NCBI RefSeq assembly: GCF_900109115.1
Contig: NZ_FNYV01000006.1
Coordinates: forward strand, 335,566 to 399,565
Direction: 5' to 3'
DNA length: 64,000 nucleotides
Source: Micromonospora phaseoli
Lineage (GTDB): Bacteria > Actinomycetota > Actinomycetes > Mycobacteriales > Micromonosporaceae
In this document: positions 7,238-16,065 of the stretch, piece after piece
Layout of the letters: each line of letters opens with the position of its first letter
Numbering within the stretch: the stretch's first letter is position 1
Notes under the pieces: generated by a model
Told to the model about the DNA's origin: nothing
Databases searched by the model: none
What the model saw: the letters and a program-made list of their open reading frames with translations, nothing else
Position numbers and translations under genes: made by a program

Positions 7238-7612
7238 TCACACCTTGAGGACGTCCACGTCGTACAGCGCTATCGAGGCGTCGCGGGTGGCCAGGGTCAG
7301 ATTCTCGGTGATCGCCTGTGCCACGAGCATGCGGTCGAAGGGATCGCGGTGGTGGGGTGGCAGGCGGCTGGCGGCGATGGCGTGAGCATGGGTCACGGGG
7401 AGTTCACGGAAGCCCATGTCCCTTACCCGCTCGGGAAGATCAGGGGGCCCGGCAAGCTTCCCCACGCTCTGTTTGATGGTGATTTCCCACAAACTGACCG
7501 GCGAGAGAAAGATGTCTGGCTCGTGGCGTAGCTGCTCGAGAAACTCGGCGCCGAGGGTCGCATCGCCGGTGATGGCCCAGAGCGCGACGTGGGTGTCCAG
7601 CAGTAGGGTCAT
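7238..7612 (-). CDS. VapC-family PIN-domain toxin (Sll0205-like class)
   Basis: A 124-residue PIN-domain toxin beginning MTLLLDTHVALWAI, the signature of the class paired with Phd/YefM antitoxins. Conserved acids: Asp6, Glu43 (SLWEITIK), Asp90 and Asp93 (HHRDPFDRML), and Asp111 (ATRDASI). The DPFDR motif is diagnostic for this subfamily. The start ATG at 7612 overlaps the antitoxin stop (ATGA read on the minus strand), giving translational coupling. It probably cleaves structured RNA. It is unrelated at the sequence level to the other VapC 200 bp away, so the two modules are independent, not duplicates. Confidence 0.93.
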   Translation of the reverse strand: MTLLLDTHVALWAITGDATLGAEFLEQLRHEPDIFLSPVSLWEITIKQSVGKLAGPPDLPERVRDMGFRELPVTHAHAIAASRLPPHHRDPFDRMLVAQAITENLTLATRDASIALYDVDVLKV

Positions 7613-7863
7613 CCGCCGATGCCGAAGTCAGCGGCGATCTCGGCGTTGGTCTGGGCGGAATCCCAGTCGCCTGAGAGGTCCAGCTTCCCGGCGAGGGAGC
7701 CGACTGCGGTCCGGTTGACCCGCCGTACAAGCGGCACCACTTTCGCCACCGGGGTGCCCGCCCGGTCGATGATGATCTCTTCCCCCCGTTCCACCCGTTC
7801 GATGATGCGCGACAGGTGGGTCTTGGCGTCATGCATGTTGTAGTGCACGGCTTCAGCCGACAT
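7609..7863 (-). CDS. Phd/YefM-family antitoxin
   Basis: An 84-residue antitoxin. The N-terminal domain shows the Phd/YefM fold with NMHDAKTHLSRIIERVERGEEIII, followed by RAGTPVAKVVPL, which forms the DNA-binding dimer. The C-terminal tail (from about residue 55) neutralises the PIN toxin. The ATG at 7863 is preferred over one at 7899 because GAGGAGG lies 8 bases upstream of it and because a pair of direct repeats that looks like the operator occupies 7878-7901. It overlaps the toxin gene by four bases. Confidence 0.9.
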   Translation of the reverse strand: MSAEAVHYNMHDAKTHLSRIIERVERGEEIIIDRAGTPVAKVVPLVRRVNRTAVGSLAGKLDLSGDWDSAQTNAEIAADFGIGG

Positions 7864-7877
7864 CACTCGACCTCCTC

Positions 7878-7901
7878 GCTTAGCTAACAGCTTAGCCAAC
7901 T
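7878..7901. promoter_or_regulatory. 12-bp direct repeats upstream of the Phd-like antitoxin
   Basis: GCTTAGCTAACA (7878-7889) and GCTTAGCCAACT (7890-7901) are tandem 12-bp units with 10 of 12 identities. They sit just upstream of the antitoxin ribosome binding site. Repeated short sites at this position are typical of Phd/YefM operators that bind toxin-antitoxin complexes cooperatively. The first unit also holds the 8-bp palindrome TTAGCTAA. Confidence 0.45.
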
Positions 7902-8066
7902 CGACCCGGTGTCGTCACCGACGCACCGATTGAGCTGGGCGAACTCACGTGAACTGGGAAGGGACGGTGGCAGCGGGTTGCCGACGAATTGATCAATGCC
8001 CGGCTCGCCCGCCTCCGCCGGCCGGACGAAGCGGCTTGGTAGCGTCGTCGGGTCGCGAGGAGGCCA

Positions 8067-9425
8067 ATGGGCAAGAACAGCCGTGAGCGCCCCAAAGCCA
8101 AGCGGAAGGCCGCCGAGGCGGCGCAGCGTCGGCGGGCCGGCGGTACCGCTGGCTATGACGAGCCGCTGGGCTTGTTCGGCGCGCCTCGTACGCGGTCCCA
8201 GAGTCAGCTCGCCGAGCAGATCATCGATCAGGCGGTGCACGCCCAGCACTGCGAAGCAACCGCCGAGCTGGACCGCTGCCGCGCTCTGCTGACTGCCGGT
8301 CCCGGCGGAACTTCCGGTATCCAGATCGTCAACCGGGTCCTGCTGGCCTGTCTGCTCCGCGAGGTCGAGCACGCGTGGCGGCGCGGTTGGCAGCCGACCG
8401 AGCTGGTACGGGTGGCCCGCCGTGAGTACAGCCCGCGACACGGTCGACTCGTGGTCGACGTTATCGCGGCGCAGATGCGCAGCTATTCCACCGCGACCGT
8501 CGATCCTCGGTGGCAGTCACAGTTGGGTGCGCTCGATGTGCGGGTGTGGTGGGAGCATGATGATCACTATGTGACGGTCTGGGGCGAGCGGCAGGACCTC
8601 GACCGTACCGGGGTGATCGCCGTCATCGTCGAGGTGCTTCATCTGCTCGTGACGCTACCGCCGATCGAGCGGGTCGGTCCGATGCCCGGTACCGCCAGGG
8701 CCGCCGCCGTGGCACCGCCGGCCGACCTCGATCAGCGGATGCTCGATCGGGTTCGGGCGCTACTGGCGAAGGCGGAGTCCACCGATTTCCCGGAGGAGGC
8801 CGACGCGTTCACGGCGAAGGCACAGGAGCTGATGGCTCGGCACCGCATCGATCACGCCCTGCTCGCCGCGAAGACGGGCGAGCGTGACAAGCCGGTCACC
8901 CGCAGGGTGGGCATCGACAACCCGTACGAGGCGCCGAAGACTCTGCTGCTGCAGGTCGTCGCGGAGGCCAACAGTTGCCGAGCGGTTTGGACGAAGCGGT
9001 TCGGTTTCACCACCATCGTCGGCTTCCCGGCCGATCTGGAGTCAACCGAACTGCTGTTCACGTCGCTGCTTGTCCAGGCGACGCGGGCGATGACGCAGGC
9101 CAAGCCGAGCACTGACAGGTACGGACGTAACACGACCCGCTCGTTCCGGCAGTCATTCCTGACCGCGTACGCGTCGCGGATCGGTGAACGGCTCGACGCC
9201 GCCACCGAGGGGGTCGACCGGGAAATGAACGCGTCGGCGGACGCCGCCCAACTACTGCCGGTCCTCGCTGCGCGCGGCGATGCGGTGCGCGATGTCTTCG
9301 AGAAGCAGTTCCCCGAACTGACACAGCAGTCGACGACCATCAGCAACCGGGCAGGCTGGGCATCGGGCCGGGCCGCCGCCGACCGGGCTTCGCTGCACGG
9401 GCGGCAGGCGGTTGCACCCGATTGA
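8067..9425 (+). CDS. DUF2786 domain-containing protein
   Basis: A 452-residue protein of unknown function. It starts with a highly basic tail (residues 1-25, rich in Lys/Arg) that could bind nucleic acid. The middle contains the DUF2786 motif, a helical segment reading RVRALLAKAESTDFPEEAD then FTAKAQELMARHRID, near residues 230-265. This domain is found mainly in actinobacteria and phages. The rest has no recognisable motif. Start ATG 8067 follows GAGGAGG with four bases between. It lies among toxin-antitoxin genes in the stretch right of tRNA-Lys, consistent with accessory DNA, but no mobile-element enzymes are present. Confidence 0.8.
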   Translation: MGKNSRERPKAKRKAAEAAQRRRAGGTAGYDEPLGLFGAPRTRSQSQLAEQIIDQAVHAQHCEATAELDRCRALLTAGPGGTSGIQIVNRVLLACLLREVEHAWRRGWQPTELVRVARREYSPRHGRLVVDVIAAQMRSYSTATVDPRWQSQLGALDVRVWWEHDDHYVTVWGERQDLDRTGVIAVIVEVLHLLVTLPPIERVGPMPGTARAAAVAPPADLDQRMLDRVRALLAKAESTDFPEEADAFTAKAQELMARHRIDHALLAAKTGERDKPVTRRVGIDNPYEAPKTLLLQVVAEANSCRAVWTKRFGFTTIVGFPADLESTELLFTSLLVQATRAMTQAKPSTDRYGRNTTRSFRQSFLTAYASRIGERLDAATEGVDREMNASADAAQLLPVLAARGDAVRDVFEKQFPELTQQSTTISNRAGWASGRAAADRASLHGRQAVAPD

Positions 9426-9588
9426 TCGACTGCTGTGCTGGATCGGAACGTGGCGGTTCCCGAACCGTCCAGGTCAGCTGCTGGTACTGGGAAAGTTTCT
9501 GCTGGCATAGCGTCGGATCCGGGGCGAGTCGTTCGTAGCACAGGCGAGGGGCGGCTGGACGAGGCCGCCGGGACAAGGGAGTCATGGG

Positions 9589-9963
9589 ATGACGCGGTAC
9601 CTGATCTCGTTCAACGACGGCGCCATGGACCACATCCCCGACGACGACTGGCCCGACGTGGGCAAGGCCGCGCACGCGGTGATCGAGGAGGCCGTGCACG
9701 CCGGCGTCTTCGTGTTCGGCGCTGGACTCGAACGCCAGAAGGCCAGCGTCGTGGCCACGGACGGGATGGTCACCGATGGCCCTTACCCGGAAACCAAGGA
9801 GGTCATCGGCGGGTTCACGGTCGTCGACGTGGCCACGCGCGAGGAGGCCCTGACGTGGGCCGCCAAGATTGCCGTCGCCTGCCGCTGTGCGCAGGAGGTC
9901 CGGGAGCTTCTGCCCGACCCCGAAACAGACGCGATGCTCCGCCGGGCTGACGGGCAGGGGTGA
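9589..9963 (+). CDS. YCII-related domain protein
   Basis: A 124-residue protein starting MTRYLISFNDGAM and containing the ATDGMVTDGPYPETKEVIGGFTVV segment that defines the YCII-related/DGPF family, here with a VTDGPYPETKE core. It is a small alpha/beta dimer-forming fold; members are often linked to ECF sigma factors, but none is adjacent here. A GGGAG lies about nine bases upstream of the ATG. Its biochemical role is unknown. Confidence 0.85.
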   Translation: MTRYLISFNDGAMDHIPDDDWPDVGKAAHAVIEEAVHAGVFVFGAGLERQKASVVATDGMVTDGPYPETKEVIGGFTVVDVATREEALTWAAKIAVACRCAQEVRELLPDPETDAMLRRADGQG

Positions 9964-10191
9964 CATCCCGACGGCGTCTGCGCTCGGCGGGCGGCTGGTG
10001 GTTCGCTCGGCCGCGTCGGTCAGGGTGAAGCCGATCGTGTACTCGCCGACCGCCAGGCCGTACCAGCCCAGGTAGAGGTGGTCGGTGAGGGTGGCGGTGC
10101 GTGCCACCGCGCTGCCGAGGACCGTCGTCGAGGCGGCCAGGGCAAGCGTCAACGTCCCGCGGAAGAACCCACGGGCGAGAGTTCGGGACAT
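9964..10191 (-). pseudogene. Possible 5' remnant of a membrane protein gene
   Basis: On the minus strand an ORF begins MSRTLARGFFRGTLTLALAA and continues with hydrophobic and beta-rich sequence (TDHLYLGWYGLAVGEYTIGF) and normal high-GC3 codon use for about 65 codons. It then runs antiparallel through the YCII gene and the end of the DUF2786 gene, where it has no protein-like character. The simplest reading is the 5' end of a membrane protein gene, truncated by a rearrangement that brought in the YCII gene. There is no clear ribosome binding site. It could also be a chance ORF. Confidence 0.4.
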
Positions 10192-10448
10192 GCAGGGATT
10201 GATGTCACTGCCGGCGCTTCCGGATGGCCCGGGTGAGCAAGGTCGGACAGAGCGGCACAGGCGGGGCGAGCCGCGCGGAACCGGCGCTGCCGTGGACGAC
10301 CTCGCTCATGGATATGACCCGATCACCCGTGACGGTGATCCGCCTGCCGGACAGCGACGGAACCGTTCCGCCTTGCCCGGGCTGCCTGGCGTCTGTCAAT
10401 ATCGTCCGCCACGGGTGATCATCGCCCGGTCGGTACATGGGGGACAGC

Positions 10449-12551
10449 ATGCGCATCGACTCGCGCTCAGTTCGACGGATCGTGGCGCTGCTGACGGTGA
10501 CAGCACTCGGCGGCGCTGGGGGCGCGGTACCAGCGGCCACACCGGCCTTGGCGGCCAGCGCCACGCTGCAATCCGAGCAGAGCGTACGGCCGCCAGCGGT
10601 GAGCTCGTCCGCGTATCCGGCGTACCCCAACTCGCCCAACCTCGACTACACCGTCGGCGTGACAGGCACGTTCCAGTTCCTCTCGTACCGCACCGACACG
10701 GTTGCATTCGCCTGGCGGCTCGGCGATGACGGACCTTTCGGCACCGCCCCGGCCGCCGATCGCCAAGGGAGCGCGTCGATCACCCCGGATCGTGCCGGGA
10801 TGCAGACGCTGTACGTCCGAGACGTGACCGCCGACGGGTCGCGACTGACCGAGACGGCCTACGCATTCAATGTGGACGACGGTCCACGGCTCGTCGATCC
10901 AGGCGAGTACGGCACGGAGTTGGTGGTCGGGGAGTCGCGGACGGTACGCCTGAAGCCGGGGGCGCGGGATGTCGTGTCCTACACCTACCGACTGCGCGAC
11001 TGGCGGGGAACGACGCACGGCACGGGCACCGTGGCCGCGCGCCCGGACGGGACCGCGGACCTCACCTGGACGGCTACCCACTACGAGATCGACAACCTCA
11101 CGGTCCAGAGCGTAAGCGCCGACGGTACGGTCTCCGCGACGCGTTACGTCAGCTACAGCGTCGACGGCGCGACGCCGACCGTGTCGCGCATCCCGGGCGT
11201 GGGCTGGGTGGAACCCACCTCGTTCACCGCCCGCACGCGAATGGCGGACCCCGTCGAGTACGTGGTCACCGTCAACTCCGACGAGGCCAGCCGGCAAACC
11301 CTGACGCCTGCGGCCGACGGCAGCGCCACCTTCCAACTCCTGCCCACCGTCAAGGGCACCCACTACATCTATGTCTTCGCCCGCGACGCCGCCGGTGTGC
11401 AGACGGATACCGCCGTCATCCTCTGGTCCGTGTCCAACCGCCCCCCGGTCACCTCGACCGCGTTCCCGGCGAACGGCATCGGCCGGGTATGGCCGGGCTC
11501 CTTCACCTTCACCGCCGGCATGCCCGGTACGACCGAGTTCCGTTACCGGCTCAACGGCGGTCCGGTGACCCCCCTCCCCGCCGGCCCGGACGGTAAGGCG
11601 ACACTGGCCTGGACGCCGCCGGCGGTCGGCGGGTACGAGTTGCTCGTCTGGAGCGCGACGGCCACGGGCAGCACCTCCTCGGTCACCGAGCACCGATTTC
11701 AGATCGAGCACCGCCCGGTCTATCTCGACCAGGTGAGCCCGCGCTCGGTGACCACCGGCGAGGTGCACATGCTGGAGCTGACGGGCTTCGACCTGCAGAA
11801 GCAGGACGTCGTCGAGGTCACCCCGGCCGGCGGTGAACCGGTGCGGGCGCAGGTCCACCAGGTGACCGGGGACCGCGTGCGGATGCTGGCCTTCGTCGAC
11901 CTCGCCGGCGCTGCCATCGGCCCCGCAACGGTGACGCTGACACCGCACGATGAACTCGGGTACTCGGTGAAGATGCCCGTCACGCTGCAGATCGTTGCAC
12001 CGCCTGCGCCGAAGGCCACGAAGCTGCCGGCGATCACCGGGACGGTCGCCGTCGGCAGCGTAGTGAAGGCCGGCACCGGGACCTGGACTCCCGACGCAAC
12101 GTCGTACAAGTACCAGTGGGCTGCGAACGGGACCGCGATCAAGGGTGCCACCGGTGCGTCGCTCACCATCCCGGCCGCCCTGCTCGGCAAGAAGCTCACG
12201 GTCACCGTGACCGCGATCCGGCCCGGTCACCCGAACGGCAAGGCCAGTTCGAAGGCGACAGTCGCGATCGCCAAGGGCAAGGCGCCCAAGGCGACGAAGA
12301 AGCCGACGATCAGTGGCACCGCGAAGGTGGGCCGGACGGTCAAGGCCCTGGTTGGCACCTGGTCACCGAAGGCCGATTCCTACCGGTACGAGTGGCGACT
12401 GAACGGAAAGGTCATCAAGGGGGCGACCGGCAAGACGCTGAAGCTGAAGTCGTCGATGCGGGACAAGAAGCTCACCGTCACCGTGATCGCCCGCAGGTCG
12501 GGTCATCTGGACGGCAAAGCGACCAGCAAGGTGGTCACCGTCCGCCGCTGA
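10449..12551 (+). CDS. Secreted Ig-like repeat protein
   Basis: A 700-residue exported protein. Residues 1-37 are a signal peptide ending near PALAASA. The body is beta-rich and looks like a string of Ig-like/PKD-type modules (repeated phrases such as FAWRLGDDG, YTYRLRD, FRYRLNGGP), then an IPT/TIG-like module (LDQVSPRSVTTGEVHMLEL). The last 170 residues are two 85-residue repeats of the KPTISGTAKVGRTVKA ... YRYEWRLNGKVIKGATGKTLKL ... KKLTVTVIARRSGH type, common in actinobacterial cell-surface proteins. ATG 10449 has GGGGGA five bases upstream; ATG 10437 is an alternative. Probably a surface or extracellular adhesion protein; there is no catalytic domain. Confidence 0.8.
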   Translation: MRIDSRSVRRIVALLTVTALGGAGGAVPAATPALAASATLQSEQSVRPPAVSSSAYPAYPNSPNLDYTVGVTGTFQFLSYRTDTVAFAWRLGDDGPFGTAPAADRQGSASITPDRAGMQTLYVRDVTADGSRLTETAYAFNVDDGPRLVDPGEYGTELVVGESRTVRLKPGARDVVSYTYRLRDWRGTTHGTGTVAARPDGTADLTWTATHYEIDNLTVQSVSADGTVSATRYVSYSVDGATPTVSRIPGVGWVEPTSFTARTRMADPVEYVVTVNSDEASRQTLTPAADGSATFQLLPTVKGTHYIYVFARDAAGVQTDTAVILWSVSNRPPVTSTAFPANGIGRVWPGSFTFTAGMPGTTEFRYRLNGGPVTPLPAGPDGKATLAWTPPAVGGYELLVWSATATGSTSSVTEHRFQIEHRPVYLDQVSPRSVTTGEVHMLELTGFDLQKQDVVEVTPAGGEPVRAQVHQVTGDRVRMLAFVDLAGAAIGPATVTLTPHDELGYSVKMPVTLQIVAPPAPKATKLPAITGTVAVGSVVKAGTGTWTPDATSYKYQWAANGTAIKGATGASLTIPAALLGKKLTVTVTAIRPGHPNGKASSKATVAIAKGKAPKATKKPTISGTAKVGRTVKALVGTWSPKADSYRYEWRLNGKVIKGATGKTLKLKSSMRDKKLTVTVIARRSGHLDGKATSKVVTVRR

Positions 12552-12881
12552 CACTCCAGACGGCCCGGAACGACTGAGTCACCTGCCAGACCGGTCGGCC
12601 CGGGCCGGCCAGGGCCCGGACTTCTGCGGTTCGCGCACGTACGGAACGTCTCCGCCACCGCCCCGAGGTCACGCATCACTCGACCTTGGCGGCGGCGGTG
12701 CCTGCTGTCGGCGGCGCTGCGCCCGGCGTACCCGCCGACGCTGACCGAACGGCCCATACCCGGTCGGGCATACCCGGTCGGGCGCTCCTTCCGCCGCCCA
12801 CCGGTCCCTTATGGAAGCCCTCTCACCTGCGCAGACTCGTCATCGAGACGTCAGCCCAGGCGCGAGAGAGGGGCGGTACCG
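12552..12881 (+). other. Intergenic region upstream of the biosynthetic cluster
   Basis: 330 bp without a supported gene. A GC-rich hairpin (CCGGGCC at 12600-12606 with GGCCCGG at 12613-12619) may terminate the preceding gene. A perfect 14-bp tandem duplication lies at 12755-12782. The promoter of the P450-led operon should be here but no clear -35/-10 pair stands out. GAGGGG upstream of GTG 12882 is the ribosome binding site. Confidence 0.6.
12755..12782. repeat. 14-bp tandem duplication upstream of the cluster
   Basis: CATACCCGGTCGGG occurs twice in immediate succession (12755-12768, 12769-12782), about 100 bp before the P450 start. It could be a paired regulator site or a slippage duplication. 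Confidence 0.7.
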
Positions 12882-14075
12882 GTGAGTGGAACCGTGACCA
12901 CGGAGCACATCGAGCAGCTGCCCGAACTCCCGATGGAACGGAAGTGCCCGTACCACCCGCCGGCGGGTTACCGGGACCTCCGCGAGCGGGGGGCGGTCAC
13001 CCGGGCGTCGCTCTACGACGGCACGCCGGTGTGGGTCGTCTCCGGATACTCGGCGGTCCGGACTATCCTGGCCAGCCCGCACACCACGGTGGACGTGCGG
13101 CACCCGAACATGCCGATCCCGGTGCCGGGTATGGCGAGCCTGCGGCAGAGCGGTTCGCCGACCATCGAGGCGTTGCTGCGTACCGACCCGCCGGAGCACT
13201 CGCGGCAGCGGCGGGCGGTGCTGTCCAGCCTGACCTACAAGAAGATCAGTGCGCTGGAGCCGGAGATCACCCGGCGCACCGACGTCTACCTGGATCGGAT
13301 GCTGGCGACCTCCCCGCCGGTCGACCTGCTCGACGTGTTCGCCAAGCCGTTGGTCGCGGAGATCCTGGGCCGGCTGCTCGGCGTTCCGGAGGCCGACATC
13401 GAGCACTTCCAGACGCTGACCTACAAGCGGTTCAACCCGATCCGGTCGATGACCGGATATCTGATCCATCTGCTCACCGACGGCCGCGACGAGCTGCGTG
13501 AGGGCCAGCTGCGGGAGTTGGCCGGGCGGGTCGCCGAGGGCGAGCTGTCCACCGAGGAGGCGGCGAGCCTGGGCCTCGCCCTGGTCCTCGCCGGGCAGGA
13601 CATCACCGTCAACACGCTGGGCCTGAGCGTGCTCACGCTGCTCGACGAGGGTACCCAGCTCGACCTGCTCCGGGCCGAGCCGGAGCGCTGGCCGGACGCG
13701 GTCGAGGAGCTGCTGCGCTACCTGTCGCTCACCGGCGGCACGGTACGCGTCGCGACCGCCGACCTTGAGGTGGACGGCCAACTGATCCGGGCCGGCGAGG
13801 GGATGGTCCTGCTGATCCCGGCGGCCAACCGGGACGCCGATCGGTTCGAGCGTCCCGACGAGCTCGACGTGCGGCGGTCCTCGCGCGGCCACCTGACCTT
13901 CGGTTTCGGCATCCATCAGTGCATCGGCCAGCATCTGGGCCGGCTGGAGTTGACCATCGCGCTGCGCGCTCTCTTCGAGCGGATCCCCGGGCTGCGCCTG
14001 GCCGTGCCGGTCGAGCAGGTCCCGGTCAAGCAGGGCGTGGTGTTCGGGCTCGGCCGGCTGCCGGTGCGGTGGTGA
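12882..14075 (+). CDS. Cytochrome P450
   Basis: A 397-residue soluble bacterial P450. The haem loop FGFGIHQCIG begins at residue 340 with the axial thiolate Cys347. The I-helix oxygen-binding stretch reads LVLAGQDIT instead of the usual AGxET/AGxDT, keeping the acid and Thr offset by Ile. The K-helix ExxR is in EELLRYL. GTG 12882 is supported by an upstream GAGGGG. A 3Fe-4S ferredoxin gene follows immediately and presumably supplies electrons. As the first gene of the operon with FAAL and acyl-CoA dehydrogenases, it probably hydroxylates or epoxidises the acyl product or intermediate; the substrate is inferred only from context. Confidence 0.95.
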   Translation: MSGTVTTEHIEQLPELPMERKCPYHPPAGYRDLRERGAVTRASLYDGTPVWVVSGYSAVRTILASPHTTVDVRHPNMPIPVPGMASLRQSGSPTIEALLRTDPPEHSRQRRAVLSSLTYKKISALEPEITRRTDVYLDRMLATSPPVDLLDVFAKPLVAEILGRLLGVPEADIEHFQTLTYKRFNPIRSMTGYLIHLLTDGRDELREGQLRELAGRVAEGELSTEEAASLGLALVLAGQDITVNTLGLSVLTLLDEGTQLDLLRAEPERWPDAVEELLRYLSLTGGTVRVATADLEVDGQLIRAGEGMVLLIPAANRDADRFERPDELDVRRSSRGHLTFGFGIHQCIGQHLGRLELTIALRALFERIPGLRLAVPVEQVPVKQGVVFGLGRLPVRW

Positions 14076-14080
14076 GCCCG

Positions 14081-14299
14081 ATGACCATCCGGCTCACCGT
14101 CGAACCGGACCGCTGCCTCGGCGCCGGGCACTGCGTACGGCTCGTACCGGAGGTGTTCGACGAGGACGACCACGGAACGGTCGTACTGCTGGTGGGCGAG
14201 CCGGATTCCGATCGGCTTCCGGCCGTCCGGGAAGCCGCGCAGCTCTGCCCCAACCGGGCGATCTCGATTCAGACGACACAGCAGGAGCGTGAACGGTGA
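14081..14299 (+). CDS. 3Fe-4S ferredoxin
   Basis: A 72-residue ferredoxin of the P450-partner type. Cluster ligands are Cys12, Cys18 and Cys56 in the pattern C-x2-A-x2-C ... CP; the Ala at the fourth ligand position marks a 3Fe-4S rather than 4Fe-4S cluster. The VEPDRC and PEVFD motifs are typical. ATG 14081 is used; an in-frame GTG at 14072 overlapping the P450 stop (GTGA) is an equally plausible coupled start. Its own stop overlaps the FAAL GTG. Very likely the electron donor to the adjacent P450. Confidence 0.92.
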   Translation: MTIRLTVEPDRCLGAGHCVRLVPEVFDEDDHGTVVLLVGEPDSDRLPAVREAAQLCPNRAISIQTTQQERER

Positions 14300-16065
14300 C
14301 CAGCTTCAGGGCCCGAATGGAGATCAACGCCGAGCGGTTCGGCGAGCGGACCGCGTTCACCTACGCGGCCGACCCGCTGCTCGACGGCACACCCCTCAGC
14401 TACTCCTACGCGGAGATCCACGACGCCGCCCGCCGGGTCGGCGCGCTGCTACAGGGCCGGCTCGACGCCGGCGACCGGGCGATGCTGCTCTATCCGCCCG
14501 GCCCGCAGCTCGCCCTGGCCATCCTCGGCTGCCTCTACTCCGGGGTGATCCCGATCGTGGTGCCGATGCCGGACGGGCAGCAGCGCCGCAGCCAGCGGTT
14601 GATCGCCATCGTCCGCAACGCCCGGGCGGCGGCCCTGCTCACCGAGGCGAACGTGGCCGGCGACGTCGCGGCGTGGGCGGCTGCCGCCGGCGTGGCCGAC
14701 CTGCCGTGCCTGGTGACCGACGCGATCGACATGCCCGGCGCGGAGCAACTCCGCGAGCTACCCGAGGATCCCGGCCGGATCGCCTTCCTGCAGTACACGT
14801 CGGGCTCCACCAGTCAGCCACGTGGAGTCGTGGTGACCCACGCCAACCTGGCCGACAACGCCGGCGTCTACCAGCGCATCCTCGACATGCCGTCGGATGC
14901 CCGGTTCGGCGGCTGGCTGCCGATGCACCACGACTTCGGCCTGATCGGGCTCCTCCTCTCCCCCTTGTTCGTCGGCAGCAGCACCGTGCACATGCCGGCG
15001 TCGGTCTTCCTGCGCCACCCGCAGAGCTGGCTGTTCCTGATCGACCGCTTCGACGTGCACGCCTCCCCGGCGCCCAACTTCGCCTTCGAGATGTGTCTGC
15101 GCCGGATCCCGGAGGAGAAGCTGGCCGGTCTGGACCTGTCCCGCTGGCGTCTGGCGATCAACGGTGCCGAGCCGATCCAGGCGAGCACGCTGACCCGCTT
15201 CCGCGACCGGTTCGCGCCCTACGGCCTGCGCCCGACGACGATCGGACCCGGTTACGGGTTGGCCGAGGCGACCCTCGCGGTGTCCTGCGCGGGCCAGCAC
15301 CGGCTGCCCCGGATCACCCGGGTCGACGCGGAGCGTCTGGGCCGCGGCGAGCTGCGGCCGGTGCCGGCGGAGACCGACGGCGGCACCCGTGACCTGGTCG
15401 GCTGCGGCGGGGTCTCCGAGATGGACATCCGGATCGTCGATCCGCGCAGCCGCGCGCTGCTCCCCGACGGCGAGGTGGGCGAGATCTGGTTGCGCGGCCC
15501 CAGCATCGCGCGTGGCTACTGGGAGAACCCCGACGCCACGGCCGCGGTCTTCGACGCGGAGACCGCGTGCGGCGAGCGCGGCTTCCTGCGCACCGGCGAT
15601 CTCGGGGTACGCCTCGACGACGAGCTCTACATCACCGGACGGATCAAGGAACTTCTGATCATCCGCGGGCGCAACCTCTACCCGCAGGATCTGGAGGCCG
15701 AGGCACGGTCGGTGCACCCGGCCCTGGCGCTCGGCGTCGGTGCCGCGTTCAGCGTGCCGGTACCGGAGGAGCAGGTCGTGCTGGTGCACGAGGTGCGGGC
15801 CGGGAAGGCGACGCCGGCGGAGCTGGCCGAGATCACGGCGGTCGTTCGCCGCCAGTTGTCCCGCGAGTTCGGGGTGGAGGCGAGCGTGGTGCTGGTCCGC
15901 CCCGGCGCGGTGCAGCGCACCACGAGCGGCAAGATCCAGCGGGTCGCGATCCGGGAGTCCTTCCAGGACGGTTCGCTCGCCGCGACGTACGCCGATCTCA
16001 CCTCCGAGGTCCGGGCCCACCTTGCCGGACGGGACCAGCGCGAGCTGGCCGGAGCAGCCCGATGA
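14296..16065 (+). CDS. Fatty acyl-AMP ligase (FAAL)
   Basis: A 589-residue adenylate-forming enzyme that activates a free fatty acid as acyl-AMP and passes it to a carrier protein. The P-loop is QYTSGSTSQPRG at 166-177. WLPMHHDFGLIG, YGLAEATLAV, LRTGDLG and the hinge IKELLIIRGRNLYPQDLE are all FAAL-type; in particular RGRNLYPQDLE and the WLPxxHDxGLIG motif separate FAALs from fatty acyl-CoA ligases. Overlaps the ferredoxin stop (GTGA) and the first dehydrogenase start (ATGA). With the downstream ACP it should provide the acyl-S-ACP that starts the pathway, as DptE/LipA/Ramo26 do in lipopeptide pathways (known families; homology inferred from motifs). Confidence 0.93.
   Translation: MTSFRARMEINAERFGERTAFTYAADPLLDGTPLSYSYAEIHDAARRVGALLQGRLDAGDRAMLLYPPGPQLALAILGCLYSGVIPIVVPMPDGQQRRSQRLIAIVRNARAAALLTEANVAGDVAAWAAAAGVADLPCLVTDAIDMPGAEQLRELPEDPGRIAFLQYTSGSTSQPRGVVVTHANLADNAGVYQRILDMPSDARFGGWLPMHHDFGLIGLLLSPLFVGSSTVHMPASVFLRHPQSWLFLIDRFDVHASPAPNFAFEMCLRRIPEEKLAGLDLSRWRLAINGAEPIQASTLTRFRDRFAPYGLRPTTIGPGYGLAEATLAVSCAGQHRLPRITRVDAERLGRGELRPVPAETDGGTRDLVGCGGVSEMDIRIVDPRSRALLPDGEVGEIWLRGPSIARGYWENPDATAAVFDAETACGERGFLRTGDLGVRLDDELYITGRIKELLIIRGRNLYPQDLEAEARSVHPALALGVGAAFSVPVPEEQVVLVHEVRAGKATPAELAEITAVVRRQLSREFGVEASVVLVRPGAVQRTTSGKIQRVAIRESFQDGSLAATYADLTSEVRAHLAGRDQRELAGAAR

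Noticed and set aside
9340..10191. A 283-residue minus-strand frame across the YCII and DUF2786 genes
   Set aside because: Only the first 65 or so codons look protein-like; the rest is antisense to two well-supported genes. Kept only as a possible remnant.
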